Positions 1 to 14,014 of a stretch of 64,000 nucleotides of DNA are shown here, in pieces. The stretch lies in contig NC_089245.1 of the NCBI RefSeq assembly GCF_000512585.2, positions 1,798,001 through 1,862,000 of the forward strand. Reading direction: 5' to 3'. Below the pieces are notes generated by a model. The model was not told where the DNA came from. It made no database searches and saw only the letters and a program-made list of their open reading frames with translations. Position 1 is the stretch's first letter. The number at the start of each line of letters is the position of its first letter. The translations under genes and the position numbers were made by a program. The DNA comes from Kwoniella bestiolae CBS 10118. Lineage: Eukaryota > Basidiomycota > Tremellomycetes > Tremellales > Cryptococcaceae.

Positions 1-1598
1 GGAACGGATGGTACGTTCGAAGAAGGAGGAACAGTCGAAGCAGACGCAGACGCTGGAGCCGCTGTTGTAGGGTATCCTGTCGAGGGACTAGGCACAGGTA
101 ACGGTTGGCCTTCTTGGCCTGGCACGTAAGCTTCGGCTGGAAGACCAGATTCATCGAGACCTTCCGCGGCTGTATCGTCACGTGGGAAGTCAGCTTGCCG
201 TCTTTGAGCGTTCACATATGTCTTGGTAATTATGCTGTTGCTGAGAAGGTCGACTCACCTTCAATGATGTCGTACATCTCTCCAGCGATTTCAGGAGCTG
301 GTACTCTTCCACTGAACACGATATCAGCATGATCATCCGGTAACCAGCTTCATAAGTTTTCCATAGACGCATACTCACGTCAAGATATCCGTTGAGGAAA
401 TGGTACTTCCATAGAAATCCCTATTTGCATCTTTTCTCTCCACCAGGATCGTACCGTCCAGTGTCAATCCAGCGAAGAGACCTGAGTTTGAATCTGATCA
501 GCTCATAATCCCACCATTTAGTCATTAAGGTTCATGACGAGGCATTCCAATCCCAATCCGACTTACCCTTTGATCTACTATAACTGAACATGGGAGCAGG
601 ATTGGCCAAAGAAGCTGAGACCTGTCCTCCTGTACCGATAGGGCCGGCCGCGGCTGAGATACCACCTTCGTAACAGATTATACATTAGCATGACTTCTAC
701 CCATCCAGAAAAGCATTGGACGGAGTTACAGAGGGAAATTAAGCTCACCTCCTACAGTGACGTTACCACCCCGAGAGAAAGCTTTGACGGCCTCGTCGGA
801 GTTGAGAACGATGACCACCTCGGTGAGGTCTATGTTACGTTGTAACAATATCAGCAATGTTGTCAATGTTGTCTGGGTGTATATGGCATACATGGTATGC
901 ACATCTGATCACAAGACAATGGGTACATTTTCAGAAGAGGTATGCTCACTCACCTGCACCAATTTGTAATCCCCATCCAACACCCGCGGTAGCTATACAA
1001 CTAGGAGCGCTCCAACTCCCATCAGGTAGACGAGCAATGACCAGTCCCGAACCTGCTTTACCGGAGAAGACGAACCCCGCTTTGAGGATGGTAAATACGG
1101 CGAGACCTGCATACAAATGTCAGCTCAAGTCACGCAGCCAAATCCACGATGATGGCTTTCAAACATCAGATGTTAGGAACCGAAAAATTAAAACCCACCT
1201 TTAGCCTTCTGAAGTACTGCTTTGGGAATCGAGTTCAGCGCTGTTCGAGGAGCTGTAGGGTCGGCTGAGAATCACCGCAACATCTCTATCAGTACATAAA
1301 TTTCATATGACGGGGGACGGGGGGGTCAAGATGAGCAGTACTCACCCAGGAAACTCTTTAGTATCTTTGCTGCTTTCTGCGATTCACCAGGCAAAGAGAA
1401 CGATTGCATCAAGTTGGATCCGCCCGATGCGGCTCTCGTTTGGCCATCCTGTACCATGCGTGTAGAGCCCATCAGCGCTAGAGCACACACAGACAGATCC
1501 ATGTGTTGAGATTGAGCAAAGTGGAGTAAGATGAAGGATGAACATACCTTGAAAGCAGCCTGTGCTTTCCCCAGAAACCCACCAAATTTGCTTTGCAT
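1..1598 (-). CDS. SYLF-domain protein, Ysc84/Lsb3-like (partial, 3' end outside window)
   Basis: Starts at the ATG at 1598 (MQSKFGGFLGKAQAAFK) and runs off the left edge. At least eight exons are joined by short GTGAGT-type introns. The spliced protein reads through the SYLF (DUF500) domain: LNSIPKAVLQKAKGLAVFTI, then FVFSGKAGSGLVIARLPDG, GVGWGLQIGA, DLTEVVIVLNSDEAVKAF and GGNVTVGGGISAAAGPIG, followed by YSRSKGLFAGLTLDGTILVE and YGSTISSTDILTGRVPAP. These are the family's hallmark blocks. SYLF proteins bind phosphoinositides and actin filaments; yeast Ysc84 and Lsb3 act at cortical actin patches in endocytosis. After the domain comes a Pro/Ala/Ser-rich linker (1-150). The SH3 domain usual at the C-terminus of fungal members would lie beyond the window and cannot be seen. 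Family assignment is firm; the exact ortholog is not. Confidence 0.9.
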
Positions 1599-2333
1599 GT
1601 TGGCTACTGACTTGATATCTATCTCGGAAGTTGAGTGAGGTGCTCTGATAAGTATGTATATGACAAGGAAAATAGGATGATGAGAGGTGAAATGTGGTGG
1701 TTTGTTATATAAGAGATTGTGCCAACAACGGATAGATAGCAGCTTTAACCCGGATACATCATCGCACAGCAGTATAACGTCATCACCATACACTCTCTAT
1801 TCTGACAACTCGACCTGATTTCTCACGCTCCTTCTGCACTCGCCTTTTTATGCTATCTATCAATGTAATGCGATTCAATCAGTAACTCTGTCAATACGAA
1901 CAATGCTATCATGCAACGCGACCACAGCTAATCCGATCAAATCTGCATTTCGAAATGTTTTTTGTATATATATTGCTATGCGAGAGAGAAAGAGAAAAAA
2001 AAAGCTACTAACGACAGATACTGCTCAAACAAGAGAAGATCAAGATATATAAATGAATATATATTTCGAAATTATTAAGAGGAATAAACAGATATTGACG
2101 AGTGTACGGATACAACTCGTAATATGCAGGGTGGGGAGGGTTTGAAGAGGATCGTTAAGATAAAATGCGGAAGGATGGGGGGGAGATGCAATTTAAATTA
2201 AGAGATGTAAATGGTGTAAAGGATGCGATGGATGGAGGTATTCGAATGTATGGATGGATGGAAATTCACCTAGACAGCTACAGTAATGGGTAGAGAGAAT
2301 ATGCAGGTCTGGTAGAAGCTACAGTGACACTGC
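1599..2333. other. Intergenic: SYLF-gene promoter side and PMA1 3' region
   Basis: No coding frame is supported. On the minus strand this is the PMA1 3' UTR/terminator running into the promoter and leader of the SYLF gene. AT-rich patches occur around 1950-2080. Nothing more specific is visible. Confidence 0.6.
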
Positions 2334-5300
2334 TTATGCGGCAGGTCTAGAGTGAGCTCGGGTAAGAGCAGCACCGGATTGTTGAGCTTGGATGGAGGAG
2401 AATCGTTGGAGCTCGTTCTTGGACATGGAGATCTTGGCACCACCTCTGAGTCTGTTGGCAGCTCTTGACAAGAAAGAGGTTCGGTTGGAGTACAAAGATT
2501 CGTGTCTGGAGGCAGTTCGTTGAAGTCTCTCACCATTCTCGTCAACAGTGGCAACGGCAGCCTTTCGGGCCTTTCGTCGTTGGAGGGCAGCGATGATGGT
2601 CTTCTTCATGGCGAACTTGACGGCATCGAGAGGGAAGTACCAAACGATGTTCCATACCCAGACGATACCGATCCAACCACCAGAGATAGCGTGTACTTGA
2701 GTGAAACCCCAGTTACCGAAGGCGGCAATGATGGAAGAGATCAATTGAGCGAGACAGAAAGCAAGCATGAGGGCAACCGAAGGTCGTTCAGTCCATGAAG
2801 GTCCGTGAGATCGAGTGACGAAGATAAGGGCTTGAGAGATGATGGCAACTTGGAGATAGATGACCATGTGACCTTCGGGATCGTTGGTCTCTTTGATGGG
2901 GTTGACACCGAATTTGTCCTCGAAGAAGGTGGTAGAGTGCATGGTGGCGTAAAGGGCGATGGTAGAGGCAGAAAGGTAGAGACCGTAACCGATACCGTAG
3001 GCGAATACTTCGGCAAGATCCCAAGAGTCTGGGGTGGTGGAAGGAAGCACTCGGTCGAGGGAGAGGGTCATGATGGTACCATCGTTAAGAACGGCAATGA
3101 TAAGAACCATGAAGGATGGGAAATCGAATTGCCAGATGAAAGACATGATGGCGAAACAGACGACAATTCGGATGGTAACGGCACAAGCATAGATGGCATA
3201 GTTTCTCATTCTTTGGAAAATGACTCGAGAACCGTAGATGGCGTGGACGATGGTTGAAAGACCGGGTTCGGTAAGCACGATATCGGCAGCACCTCGAGCA
3301 GCATCAGTGGCACCTTCGACAGCGATACCGACGTTGGCTCTGGAAAGGGCAGGAGCATCGTTGGCACCATCACCAGTCATGGCACACAAGTGACCGAGGG
3401 CTTGAATTCTCTTGACAATTTCGAATTTGTGTTCGGGGAAGACACCAGCGAAACCATCGGCATCCATGATCATTTCATCGAGGTTGGCGTGTTTACCACC
3501 GACTTCAGGACCATCCTTGAGCACTTTAGCAGGGTACATGTGGTCACCGAGACCAAGTCGTCGACCGGTTTCCTTGGCAATAGCGAGTTGATCACCAGTT
3601 ACCATCTTGACCTTAACACCGAGGGCCATAGCATCGTCGATAGTTTGCTTGGTATCAGATCTAGGAGGGTCGAAGATAGAAAGAAGACCAGCAAGTTCGA
3701 AACCGGATCCTTGTCCATCGGCGGCATCACCGATAACGTCTTCGTAGGCGACAGCGAGAGCTCGGAGACCTCTTCGGGCGAATTCCTCAACATCAGCTTC
3801 GAGTTGATCTTCAAGTTCGGAGGTCTTGTTTCGGGAACAAAGTTCAATGATGATACCAGTCATACCCTTGGTGGCTCTCTTGATCTTGCCACCGTCTCGG
3901 TTGTCTCGGTAGGTGATTTCGGTTCTCTTGTCGACAGGGTTGAAAGGCTTGAAGTCGAGGAGCTCGATACCTTCTCTGGCTTGAGCAGGGTTGGGGAGAG
4001 TACCGACGACACAACCATCGATAGCATCTTGGTTCTCGGTTCTAGAAGCGTAGGCAGCGAGGAGACAGACACCCTCAACATCCCATTGAGCGTAACATTT
4101 GACGTTCTCTTTGTCAATGGTAAGTTTGTTGGTGGTAAGGGTACCGGTCTTGTCGGAACAAAGAATGGTTACACCAGCAAGTTCTTCGATGGCAGTGATT
4201 CGGGTAACGATAGCCTTGTGCTTAGCGAGTTGTTGAGCACCGACAGCGAGAGTGACGGACAAGACAGTAGGCATGGCAATGGGGATACCACCAATGAGCA
4301 ATACAAGGATAGAGTTAAGACCTCTTCGGTAGGTGTAGTGGAATCGAGGGTAAAGGATGACGATTTCAAGGACGACGAAGATACCGATGGAAACGAGACA
4401 GAAGGAACCGATTCGGGCCAAAACCATTTGCAAGTGGCCGACCTGGTCATTGTCTTGACCGACAAGGGTGGCGGCACGACCGAAGAAGGTGTTGGGACCG
4501 GTAGAGATGACGACAGCCTCGACTTCACCTTGTTTACAGGTAGAACCGGAGAAACACTCGTCACCGAGCTTCTTGGAGACGGGAAGAGATTCACCGGTAA
4601 GAGCGGCTTGATCCATACTGAGGAAGAGTGAGGGCGGTGTCAGCGATAGTTAAAATGCAGACAAGGACATGACTCACGATACATCAATGGCCTCGGTAAG
4701 ACGACAATCGGCGGGACAGACATCACCGTGCTTGAAGGCGATGCAATCACCTGGAACCAAGTCGGCAGATTCGATGTCTCTCCATTTACCGTCTCGCTTT
4801 ACTTTAGCCTTGGGGGCAAGAGAGTCCATAAGAGCCTTGACAGCGTTACCAGCGTTTCTTTCCTCGACGAAACCAATAGTGGAGTTGATCAAAAGCAAGA
4901 GCACGATACCGACGAAATCTTGCCAATCGGGGGGTTCACCTTCACCGTTGGAAAGAGCGATAGCCACAATGGCAGCACCTTCCATGACCCATGAAAGAGG
5001 GTTCCACATGAAGGAAAGGAATTGAAGGAAGACACTGAAAGAGGGGACACGCTTATCAGTATATGCATAACAATGCGTCGGACTGAAGGAGTTAACTCAC
5101 TTTTCCTTTTTCTCTTCAAGCTTGTTGGGACCGAAGATACCGATACGGTCGGTAGCCTCGGCTTCGGTAAGACCACCTTCGTCACATTGAAGAAGTTGGA
5201 ACACTTCTTCCATGACAACGTGCTCGATATCGACCTTGTCTTTGTCGTAAAGATCGGTAGCAGTGAATTGGATCTGTGAGATGAATGGCTGTTAGAGGAA

Positions 5301-5705
5301 GAACCAAATCGAAAACAAAGGAGAGGTGGCTGGTCCAACCGAGTCGAATCTGGAACTCACGGTGTTCATGTCGACCTTGGCGTGGAGATCACCCTCAGTC
5401 TTGTGTTCCATTTCCTTGTACTCTCTCTTCTTCTTCTCGGGTGCATTGTCAAGGGCTAATGTGATGCATACAAGTCAGCGAGATGATTGCTGGATTCTTA
5501 TTTCGCACGTGTGAGAGTTTTCAGGGTGAACAGAGATCAGCTCCACTCACCTGGTGCATCACCGGCAACCTTGTTCTCGATGGATGACTCCCTAAAACGG
5601 AAAGAAACAAGTCAGTATGTTTGTCTATGATGCGATGGTGGTATAGATAGGGACTCACTTTACAGGAGCCTCCTCGGTATGTCCAACTTTCTCGTTGGTG
5701 GACAT
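2334..5705 (-). CDS. PMA1: Plasma-membrane H+-ATPase (P3A-type proton pump)
   Basis: Exports cytosolic protons using ATP and sets the plasma-membrane potential that drives nutrient uptake. Six exons. The start at 5705 gives MSTNEKVGHTEEAPVK; introns include 4618-4677, and the last exon (2334-4617) holds most of the protein. Family landmarks are present: NVFLQFLSFMWNPLSWVMEG (TM1 region), DQAALTGESLPVSKK (actuator TGES), the phosphorylated Asp in CSDKTGTLTTNKL near residue 395, MVTGDQLAIAKETGRRLG, MTGDGANDAPALSRANVGIA, and the last membrane segments. The length of about 1000 residues is somewhat longer than yeast Pma1 because of an acidic/Lys-rich N-terminus. The C-terminal tail is rich in Arg, Ser and Thr (RTASRHESLYSNRTSFLS, then LQRFSSIQAQQSG), as expected for the regulatory R domain. 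Very biased codon use produces a long open antisense frame, which fits high expression. Confidence is high. Confidence 0.97.
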
Positions 5706-8700
5706 GTTGAAGTGATGTTATGGCAGGGCTTGTTTATGTGAATATCAGGAAAGGGGGAAGAATAAAGTAAATCTATCTATGTACGAGATGAGGGGGTTCT
5801 GTATATAGATATATAGGTATGAATCAAACGATTCCCGCTAACCAAACTAGATGTGTTTAGTTGATTTTCGAGTGGGCTGTTTGGTTCAGGCTGGCTGGTT
5901 GTGAAACGGATTCCGCAACTGGTTCTGCCAAGAAGGGTAAAGAGTAGTATAGAATAGAATGAAAGGATTTACTCTATCTATGCTATTCTCACTTCTTTTG
6001 ATTGATCGAAGAGGTTATCTATCTATTCTTGATTGTTTATGTCAAAAACAGATGAGATGGGGAAAAAGGGGGGAGTGCGAAAAAAGAGTCTGAGTATTTA
6101 TATGTATGTATGTGATGATAGATGTATCGGAGAGGGAGGGAAGAAAGGAGGAGAATGATTTATTATAATGATGGAGATGGAGATGGAATGGAAAAGAAAA
6201 GAAGAAAGGGGGGGGATATATGTTGGTAGTTAAGATACGGTCCTTTTGTGGGTTGGTCGTAATGCTGGGTGGGTGATGCGGTAACTAGTTTTTTTTTCTT
6301 CCCCTCTATGCTGTGGTTGTTTGGTGCTATTTTCTATTCTCACTACTATATCTCTATGGTAATACCGTACTTTAATTCACTATGGTGAAATCGAGGGTAC
6401 TACTACTGTACGGTGCGATTGGGTTGGACTGGGGTGGGTGTTTTTTTGGGATTATTAAAATAAAAATATGATTGGGTCAGGATGGGATTTGATTTGATCA
6501 GTAGGATTTGCCAATTATAAAGGCTACAGAGTCAGGTCAGGTCTTCGTCTCCCCTTTTGCCCCTTGGGATGAGTAAGAGTGGCCGTAATCGGACATGGGA
6601 TCACTCAATCTGATTGGATACGACTGCATGCATCCATCGCACATATACGACCATGGCCGCGGAATGAAGAGGGGCAAGGGAGGGACAACGGCACCACCAT
6701 CCTTCATGTTGAGTTAAAAAGGGAAAAAGAGTTAAGGGATTGAAGCAAGGGGCAAACACAGAGGAATCAGCTAAAAAGGTAAAAAATAGATTCATTTCTC
6801 ATCTCGGTAGTGCCAAATCTCGAGGATGTAATTGAAACCAGGATGTAAGAGGGAACAAGGCGAAAAGTGGGCTTGAAATGCTTGTCAGGGAAACCCAGAT
6901 GTTTAGGCTACGTCAGAATAAAAGTAAATAGTCCGAGTTTAGAAATGCACAAGGCAGCACACCCAAAGGTGCGTTATCGTTTCCATCTTAATTTCTCGGC
7001 AACATCTGTCCATGAGCATGCGTAGTGCATCACATCGGTTGGAGTATCTTCGATTCTTTCTTAGCTGGAACAGGTAAAACATCTCACAGCCATCCAAGGG
7101 GTACAAGGGCGAGGGGTCAAGCCGCAAATTGTTTCGTGCTTGGTCGGTTGTGTGTTTGCTTTGTTTATTTCGTTTCGTTCCCGCTTTTGAAAGGGCCTAA
7201 ATTGTCCCCACCCTCGTGGAGATGACAGCATCAAATTGGTTCCTAGCGATGACGTTCCTATCTCAACAAGACTTTAGTTCGGTCGTCCAGTCCATGGATG
7301 CATTTGCGGCTCCATATGATTCAGTTGCGGAGGTAAACGTATCAGACTGTATCGAATCACGTTGGATGCATTTGTCGCGGTGGTAGTGAAATAGCAGCTC
7401 TTGGCAGATAGTAGTGCTACTGCTAAAGCGAATGTGCATAGCAAATTTACTGGAGGAGATTCGTTGCCATCGTTACATTCGTCTGCGCGGAAGTATCTTC
7501 CGCAGATCTAACCAATCTTGTAAGTCTTGGTATTGACCGCGGACACCGGTCAAGCCACAACCCATCAATCAAAGCTTATCGATGATCATCAACCAGACCG
7601 ACGTCGTCCACGCTCGCATCGGTGACGAATAGATGCATCAAGATGACAATATTGCCTTCTTCATAAGCATCTATCTATAGATACCCATCGTACATACGCC
7701 CGCGGCCGGGTTGGTCGACTTTCGGTCTTGTGCGCGAATATCAATCAAAGAACGCCACTTCTGTCATGGAAGATGACGGGATCAGGTAAATATTCCAAAA
7801 TTCGAAATTGAACCAATTGGGTGAAATTGAAATTGACAAGTCCGGTCACCGACCTTGCTTCAAACGGGTTTTTCATGCGGCAAGTCCTGTAGGCATCCTG
7901 TTATTACCATGTCCATCTCAATCCCTCGTGCATTCCCAAACATGCTTCTCCCATGGCATACAGCAGGGATAGATACAGGACTGATTCTGTTCTTTCACCC
8001 GAAACTTCCGGTTGTATTCCCTACTTCATGCATCCTGAACAGACCCCTACCGTCCTCCCGTAATTGAAAATCCCTCATTCCTCGCAGTTAGTATCACCCC
8101 TCCTTTCGGAATTGTCTCTTCCTGATCTGAAAACCAACTTGGCTTATCGCCTAATTCCGATCTCGCTTAAACCTGCATGCACATACATATGTAAAGCGTC
8201 GCATGACTGTGATTCGTTGGTCGGCTCAATTCTGCGATGCATACAGTCCATACCAAGACTTGGATGAGCAGGTCCATCCTGCGCCATACCTTGGCGAAGA
8301 GGGAATCACGGGGTATGCAAGTGCTCCTTCTCCTTCTTCTCGTTATCTTGCGTACATGCAGATCGCCCCATCAGATCCCTCGTCCCCCATGAAACGGGGT
8401 CACATTGGCCATGGAGCCTCCCACATCAGCACAGTATGTTAAAACTTTGATGGATCTGCATCTGTACCTTTTCTCATCGATGCTCCATCCCCTCTATAAC
8501 CGTGGGTACATATCAAACTTCAAACTTCACAGTTTTGAGATAGCGTACTGTACTGTACCTGTGTGGAGATCGCCAAGAGATGCGGAACAGCGGAGATACA
8601 TACTCCATCTTTCATCATTGGAGCAGTACCTGTTCCCACTCCCACTGCAAGCAGATCATCTGACTACGACTCCAATACATACATACCGCACGATCCCCGA

Positions 8701-11234
8701 TGCCACGTACTCCTCAGAATGATGAAAGTCCGATGTCTGTAAAACATGATGTGGCATTTCATGTACATTGCCAGGGTGGAATCTATTTACAGCCTACCAA
8801 TACCCTATAATTACTTTCCATGCCCCTAACTTCTTCAAACCTGACTTATTTATAGCCAAGAAGCAATAAACAATTCGTTCACAATTGAGGGTCGTAGTTG
8901 TCTCCAGCCATAAGACTAGACGAGGACGGTGTCTTCGGACCGTAGTACAGGCATCTGCTAGACACCGCCGGCGGTCATTCTAGGTATCGCGAGTTGCCCG
9001 AAAGACCTTATCGCTGCATTCTGGTTTGGGTCGGAATTGGTCCGGGGGATGGGCTGCATGGATGAATTTCGGCCGAAGCGCTGAACACCATGTTGCCATC
9101 GCTGTCACTCTAGCGTTGGCAGACGACTTGCAATAGATGATGACAAGGAAGGATAATACCACATCATCCACGATATGATCGTTCCGGACACACATGCCTG
9201 GGAAGGAACGATAGAAGATGAAACTTCCTTTGCGCAGCCACAATTTGGTCCAAGCGTCAGCGTCAGTGTGCAAAAGGGGAGTTTAGGTCTACGAGCATCT
9301 GTAACTCGTAACTGGTCTTGCGCTTTGACAATGTCCGTTGTGGCTTTCTTAAGTGTATGAGGCGTTTCCTTCTTTTCTTGGAAGTGCGAGGCAGTCCCAC
9401 GGCTTTGGCTGGGCTGTGCTTGGCGAGGGTGTGATTGAGATTTGGAACTCAGTCCGGAAGAAGGTAGTCCGAATCTCATCTGTGGCTCACTTTCGTCTTC
9501 CAGGTATTCGATTGTTTGTTCGAGCGGGAGAATGTGCAATTACAACTTATAAGCTCCATTTCTACGTTGATAGCGATCAGGCCACCGGTGACACCAGAAC
9601 TGACCCTGAGACTGAGAAAGACATGCCTGGGGTTTGGTGATATCGAGATTGACGTTGTTCGTGGGACTGTAGGTGTTCTGACTCTGGTCATGGGTACTAT
9701 GGACACAAGCTCAGATCTATTGTTGTGGAGAAACGATACATCTTGCCAATCCACCAAGAGGCTCGAGATACCTTATTGTCATGGGACCGCCAAGTGTGTG
9801 AATCCAGTTCACCACAACGGTTGTAACTGGATCATCATACATATGTACCGTGCACTTGCTGGAACCTCATGATAGTCTTCGTCAGAGTGCTACCAGGAGC
9901 TTAAGGACAGCAGAACGCTAAAGCGAACAAGCATGGGGGGCACGAAGTGTTATATCCAGAACACAGGCTGACAGTGACAGGGCTCGTTAGGTTGATCATC
10001 CGACCATTTCCGTAGCATGCCAGCGCCACCATATCTCACCACCGTATCGCAGTCACGGCTTGGTGGCATTGTTCATTCGGTGTTGGGCATGTGGATGCGG
10101 TCCCGGATGTCAAAATCAATAAGAATTGTCATTAATCGTGGTCAAACTCGCAAGCGCCCAAGCGGTCTATCTATTTCATATTATTGGTGCTCAGGACCGT
10201 CGCCGTCTTCTCAGGACACCGCTTCCTTGATCATTACCTGGCGATCAATAAGTGAAGGTAATGCCGAACTGCAGGCTAACACCACAGGGAAGCCATGTGA
10301 CTCGCCGATGCAGTCGCGCAAATGGCAATATCCGAATATATCTTTGAGGATCAGTTACTTCGCTGCGGTATTTCTCGAGTCCACCATCATGAGTCCCAGT
10401 AACTCTTTCAGCATGCTACGCACCCTGTAGGGTACCCTGTCATGCGATTTATAAATTGATCACCTTCTATATGGAGGTAAAAGAGGCGTGACGGACGGAG
10501 CGAGACAACAGGATCATCATCACGCTTTGTTCTGTGTAGAGACAGACCGTTAGTCGATTCTGTGACTGAACATGCTAGGCTCCATTGTTGATCGTATTAA
10601 CAGCCTTGCAGAGCTTCATGTAAGGCTCACTAAGCTACGTTGTGATGCGTTTGTATCTCCTTCTCCTCTTCCGAACCCTCTGTGGCACTTTCACCTCTCA
10701 CCGACACGATCGGGGCCCCATGCAAAACAATAACATCCTCCCTCCACTTTGGTGAACCCCGTGTTTCGTTGATACGAGTATTATCGATTTAGTACAGTTT
10801 CATCTCACTGGCCTATGAATTGTATGCATACATAACAACGATAATGTTGACATGAGAACACTATTTCACCCATGCCCACTCTTGAATGTAGAGTAGCATC
10901 AACAGTGTCACAGTAAAGTAGTTTCTCCTCACCCTTCGATTTAACGATCCAAAGGACAGTTTGTAATATCTTGATCCTCCTTCCACACACTACATATCAC
11001 ACACACAACTCAACGACTAGGCCATTCCATTCCCGCTTTCCACTCCTTCACAGCTAGTACAAATATAGACATCATCGATCGCAAAAGTAAAAAGTACTTT
11101 TCATCATCGCAGAAGGGAGAGGAACAGGGGAAGGAATTACCACTCGTTCATCGATAATTCAAGTACACATTTAGGTCATTTGGATATCTCAACCGTCCTG
11201 TAGCGGATAAAACGTGGCTGGGGCAGCTCGAACG
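5706..11234. promoter_or_regulatory. 5.5 kb divergent intergenic region between PMA1 and RIC8
   Basis: No gene could be supported on either strand. All open frames are short (at most about 145 codons), lack recognisable domains and do not join into a spliced protein by consensus introns. The first 600 bases or so next to PMA1 are purine-rich on the + strand (pyrimidine-rich in the PMA1 sense strand), typical of a long leader/promoter of a strongly expressed fungal gene. The rest must hold the upstream control regions of PMA1 and RIC8. It could also contain a non-coding transcript or a decayed gene; the sequence alone does not decide. Confidence 0.45.
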
Positions 11235-13756
11235 ATGTCCAGCTCTCGACCCTTGCTTGCTGCAAGCTATATAGGTATCGAAAAAAGAGGTGAAAAGCTG
11301 GATGCGGTGAGAAAGGAGCTGAATCTGGTGATCAATGGTGTGCTCAATATATCTTCCAAACGTATTTGAAGCCCGCTAATCAGCAGCGTTATGGCTCAGC
11401 CCTACCAACCCAAGTGCATCCTACGGAGCGGAGTCTATACCTCGATGCTATATTGGAGGATCTCAGTGATAGAGATGAGGCTCCTTGGACTGTATGGCCA
11501 CTGGACGGTGAGTCAGCAATATTCTTACCATTCATTCTTGATTCTCGTGAGATTGAGCAACGAGAGGCTGACATCACCTCACCCTCTGATAGTGTACATC
11601 CTAGCTTTAACAGCTATCAAATCCCTAGGGCGGAATCCCGTAGGATCCGAGACTCTCTTATCCACCGACAATTTCCCTATACTCCTCCATCATTCAGGCT
11701 TACCATCCCCCTCTACCTTCTCTCCCTCTCGCCCACCTCCAAGCCCATTCTCTGCACCGGCCAGGGAGACTCTCAAGATCCTCGCCAACTTGCTGGTCCT
11801 ACATGAGGGGGGAAGAAACTCGTTCGCTTCGTCGGGAGGGGCGAAAGCGATTGCCAGGGCTTTAGCAGGGAAAGACGTGAACGGTGATGAAGTCTCCTAT
11901 GAGAGGGAGGAAGACAATCTGGAGAGATTGTTCTTATTGGGTAGATTGGGATTTCTGGTGACGATTGAAAGACCTAGAGCTGTGGGCGTGATGGTCGATA
12001 CGGAGGATGTGGTGGACTCTCTTACTGCTGTAAGCTAGGCTCATATCAGTGGGCAATTGCTGCGATAGCTGATCGACTGTCCTAGCATTTCACCAACCTA
12101 CATTCCATCCCTGCGAACCATATGGCTCTCAGCGAATTACTAAAGATGACCAACAATATCATTCGATTCTACCCCTACGCCAATTCCAATACGCCCAGCT
12201 CAACAGCAGAATCCGAGCAATGGAGTGGGACATTCGATCCGTAAGCTATTCGCTTTTTCTGACCTGTACAATCGCCCAGCTGACGCCAGTCTCACCTCAG
12301 CCTGCTCTATCCTATATTATGTCAATTCTACAATATCCCGTTCATCGATCTCTCCCCTCCACTATCTCACGCAATCCACGTTCTCCTCTCTATCCCATTC
12401 CTTACTCGACTATTACCTACCTGGCATTCAGTACCCACCGCACCCTCGTCACCTTCCATATCTAATGCCTCGCCTACATCGTCCGTCAAGAATTTACTAA
12501 ACAAGCTATCCAACATGTCTACAGGCCAAAACCATAATAAGAAATCTTCATCATCATCCTCCTCGGCAGGAGAATCGCTCATCCCTCCAAATCATCGTAA
12601 AACACCTTCACCATCCTCCTCTAGAAGAAGTAGTGGATCAACTACTACTAACAGACCCACAATCCCTTCACCAAGTACTCAAGATCCCTCAGCCTTACCG
12701 ACAAGGCTATTGAGGATATTCGACCACTTCTTTGAAAGTTATGTGCCGTGGCCTAAGAAGATTGATGATACCCTGCCTCAAGGGTTGGTACCGGATGAGA
12801 TGCTTCCTCCGTTATTGCTCTTGTTGACTAGAGCGGCTGCTGAGAGTGAGCCGATCAGGCAGTTTCTGAAAGAGACTTTACTACCTTCGACGCTGTGAGT
12901 GGAGGATCTTGTGCTACTGAACTTTCAGATCATCGCTTATATTGAATGTTGCATGATAGTGATCGATCATCTCAGGCAGGACCGTTGGAAGGTAGAAAAG
13001 GTACGCTAGGGGATCTACTCAGATTGATGGGCTGTGCGGGACATATTCAGTGCAGGAATACGGCTGGCGAATTGATGTGGGCGATATGTAAAGGCGATGG
13101 TGAGTAATATCTTTTCTCGTAGACCTATCCTCGGTCTCATTCAGGTGGAACAATAGGCCGTAGTTGCTGATATAGCCTTCTTCCCGACAGCTGCCGACCT
13201 ATGCGTCGAAATAGGGTATGGTAATGCCGCAGGCATATTATTCCAGAAAGGATTGAGTGGTCCCCCACCTGCCAAAATCGAGGAAATACCAGAACCAAAC
13301 ACCAGCGATATACCGCTCAAATCATCTACCTCGATACATATCCAACCTGCTACACCGACCGTACCGACGCATTACTCCGCGCCTTCTACTTCCAAAACGG
13401 CTGGACCTAGTACCAAGAGTGAACGGAATCCCATAACTTCCCTATCTAACCACGAGGACTCGAGGGATTTAGAGCAGATAACGGAAGAAGAGAAAGAACG
13501 AGAGGCAGAGAGATTGTTCGTTTTGTTTGATAGGCTGGAGAAGAACCCTGTGATATCCATGAATAAATCTGAAGAACAGGGTGGAGGGAAGGTTAGTATG
13601 ATGGATATGATGAGGGATAAGTTGAATTCTGGAGGGTTTGAGGATGACGATGAGTCTGTAGAAGAGAGGAGAAAGAGGGAGGAACAGGACAAGAGGGATG
13701 AGGAGGAGGCGAATAGGGAGATTGAGGAATACAAGAGGAGATTGGGCAGGAAATGA
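11235..13756 (+). CDS. RIC8: Synembryn, Ric8 guanine-nucleotide exchange factor/chaperone for G-alpha
   Basis: Ric8 binds GDP-loaded G-alpha subunits, promotes nucleotide exchange and helps fold them; in fungi it supports cAMP and pheromone signalling. At least seven exons. The ATG at 11235 gives MSSSRPLLAASYIGIEKRG; probable introns are 11340-11383, 11508-11592 and about 12029-12085, then one with a GTAAGC donor near 12239, and others near 12896, 13100 and 13190. Armadillo-type helices typical of the family are readable: YILALTAIKSLGRNPVGSE, ETLKILANLLVLHEGGRN, LFLLGRLGFLVTIERPRAV, LPTRLLRIFDHFFESYVPW, GDLLRLMGCAGHIQCRNTAG and LCVEIGYGNAAGILFQKG. The C-terminal tail (from about 13253) is polar and ends in a Glu/Arg/Lys-rich helix. 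A Ser-rich insert (12515-12660) is probably disordered. The gene converges on SEM1 with 258 bases between the stops. Confidence 0.9.
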
Positions 13757-14014
13757 GAGGTTTCAATGGTATTATAATGATTCTGAGATATAATGGATAT
13801 GGATCTGATGTATGATAGTTAAAATCGTCAGTTGGTTGAGTCGCATGTATAATGTGTTGGTGATGATTATAGATTACATGCACAGATGATGATGTGGAAT
13901 CAGGTATATGAATTTTGTTATTTCTCTTGTTATTTACAGATTGATCCTTCACCTATAACACTTCGCTGCGAGCCATATATCTCTATTGTTGATGATGATC
14001 TACGACGACTTTTC

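Noticed and set aside
3390..4631. 413-codon open frame on the + strand opposite PMA1
   Set aside because: It is the exact antisense of the strongest-coded PMA1 exon; its Ser/Asp/Gly-rich product mirrors PMA1 codon bias and has no domain.
9105..10430. Several frames of 90-145 codons in the PMA1-RIC8 gap (9105-9539 minus, 9476-9757 minus, 10017-10430 plus)
   Set aside because: They overlap each other on both strands, show no recognisable motif and cannot be linked by good introns.
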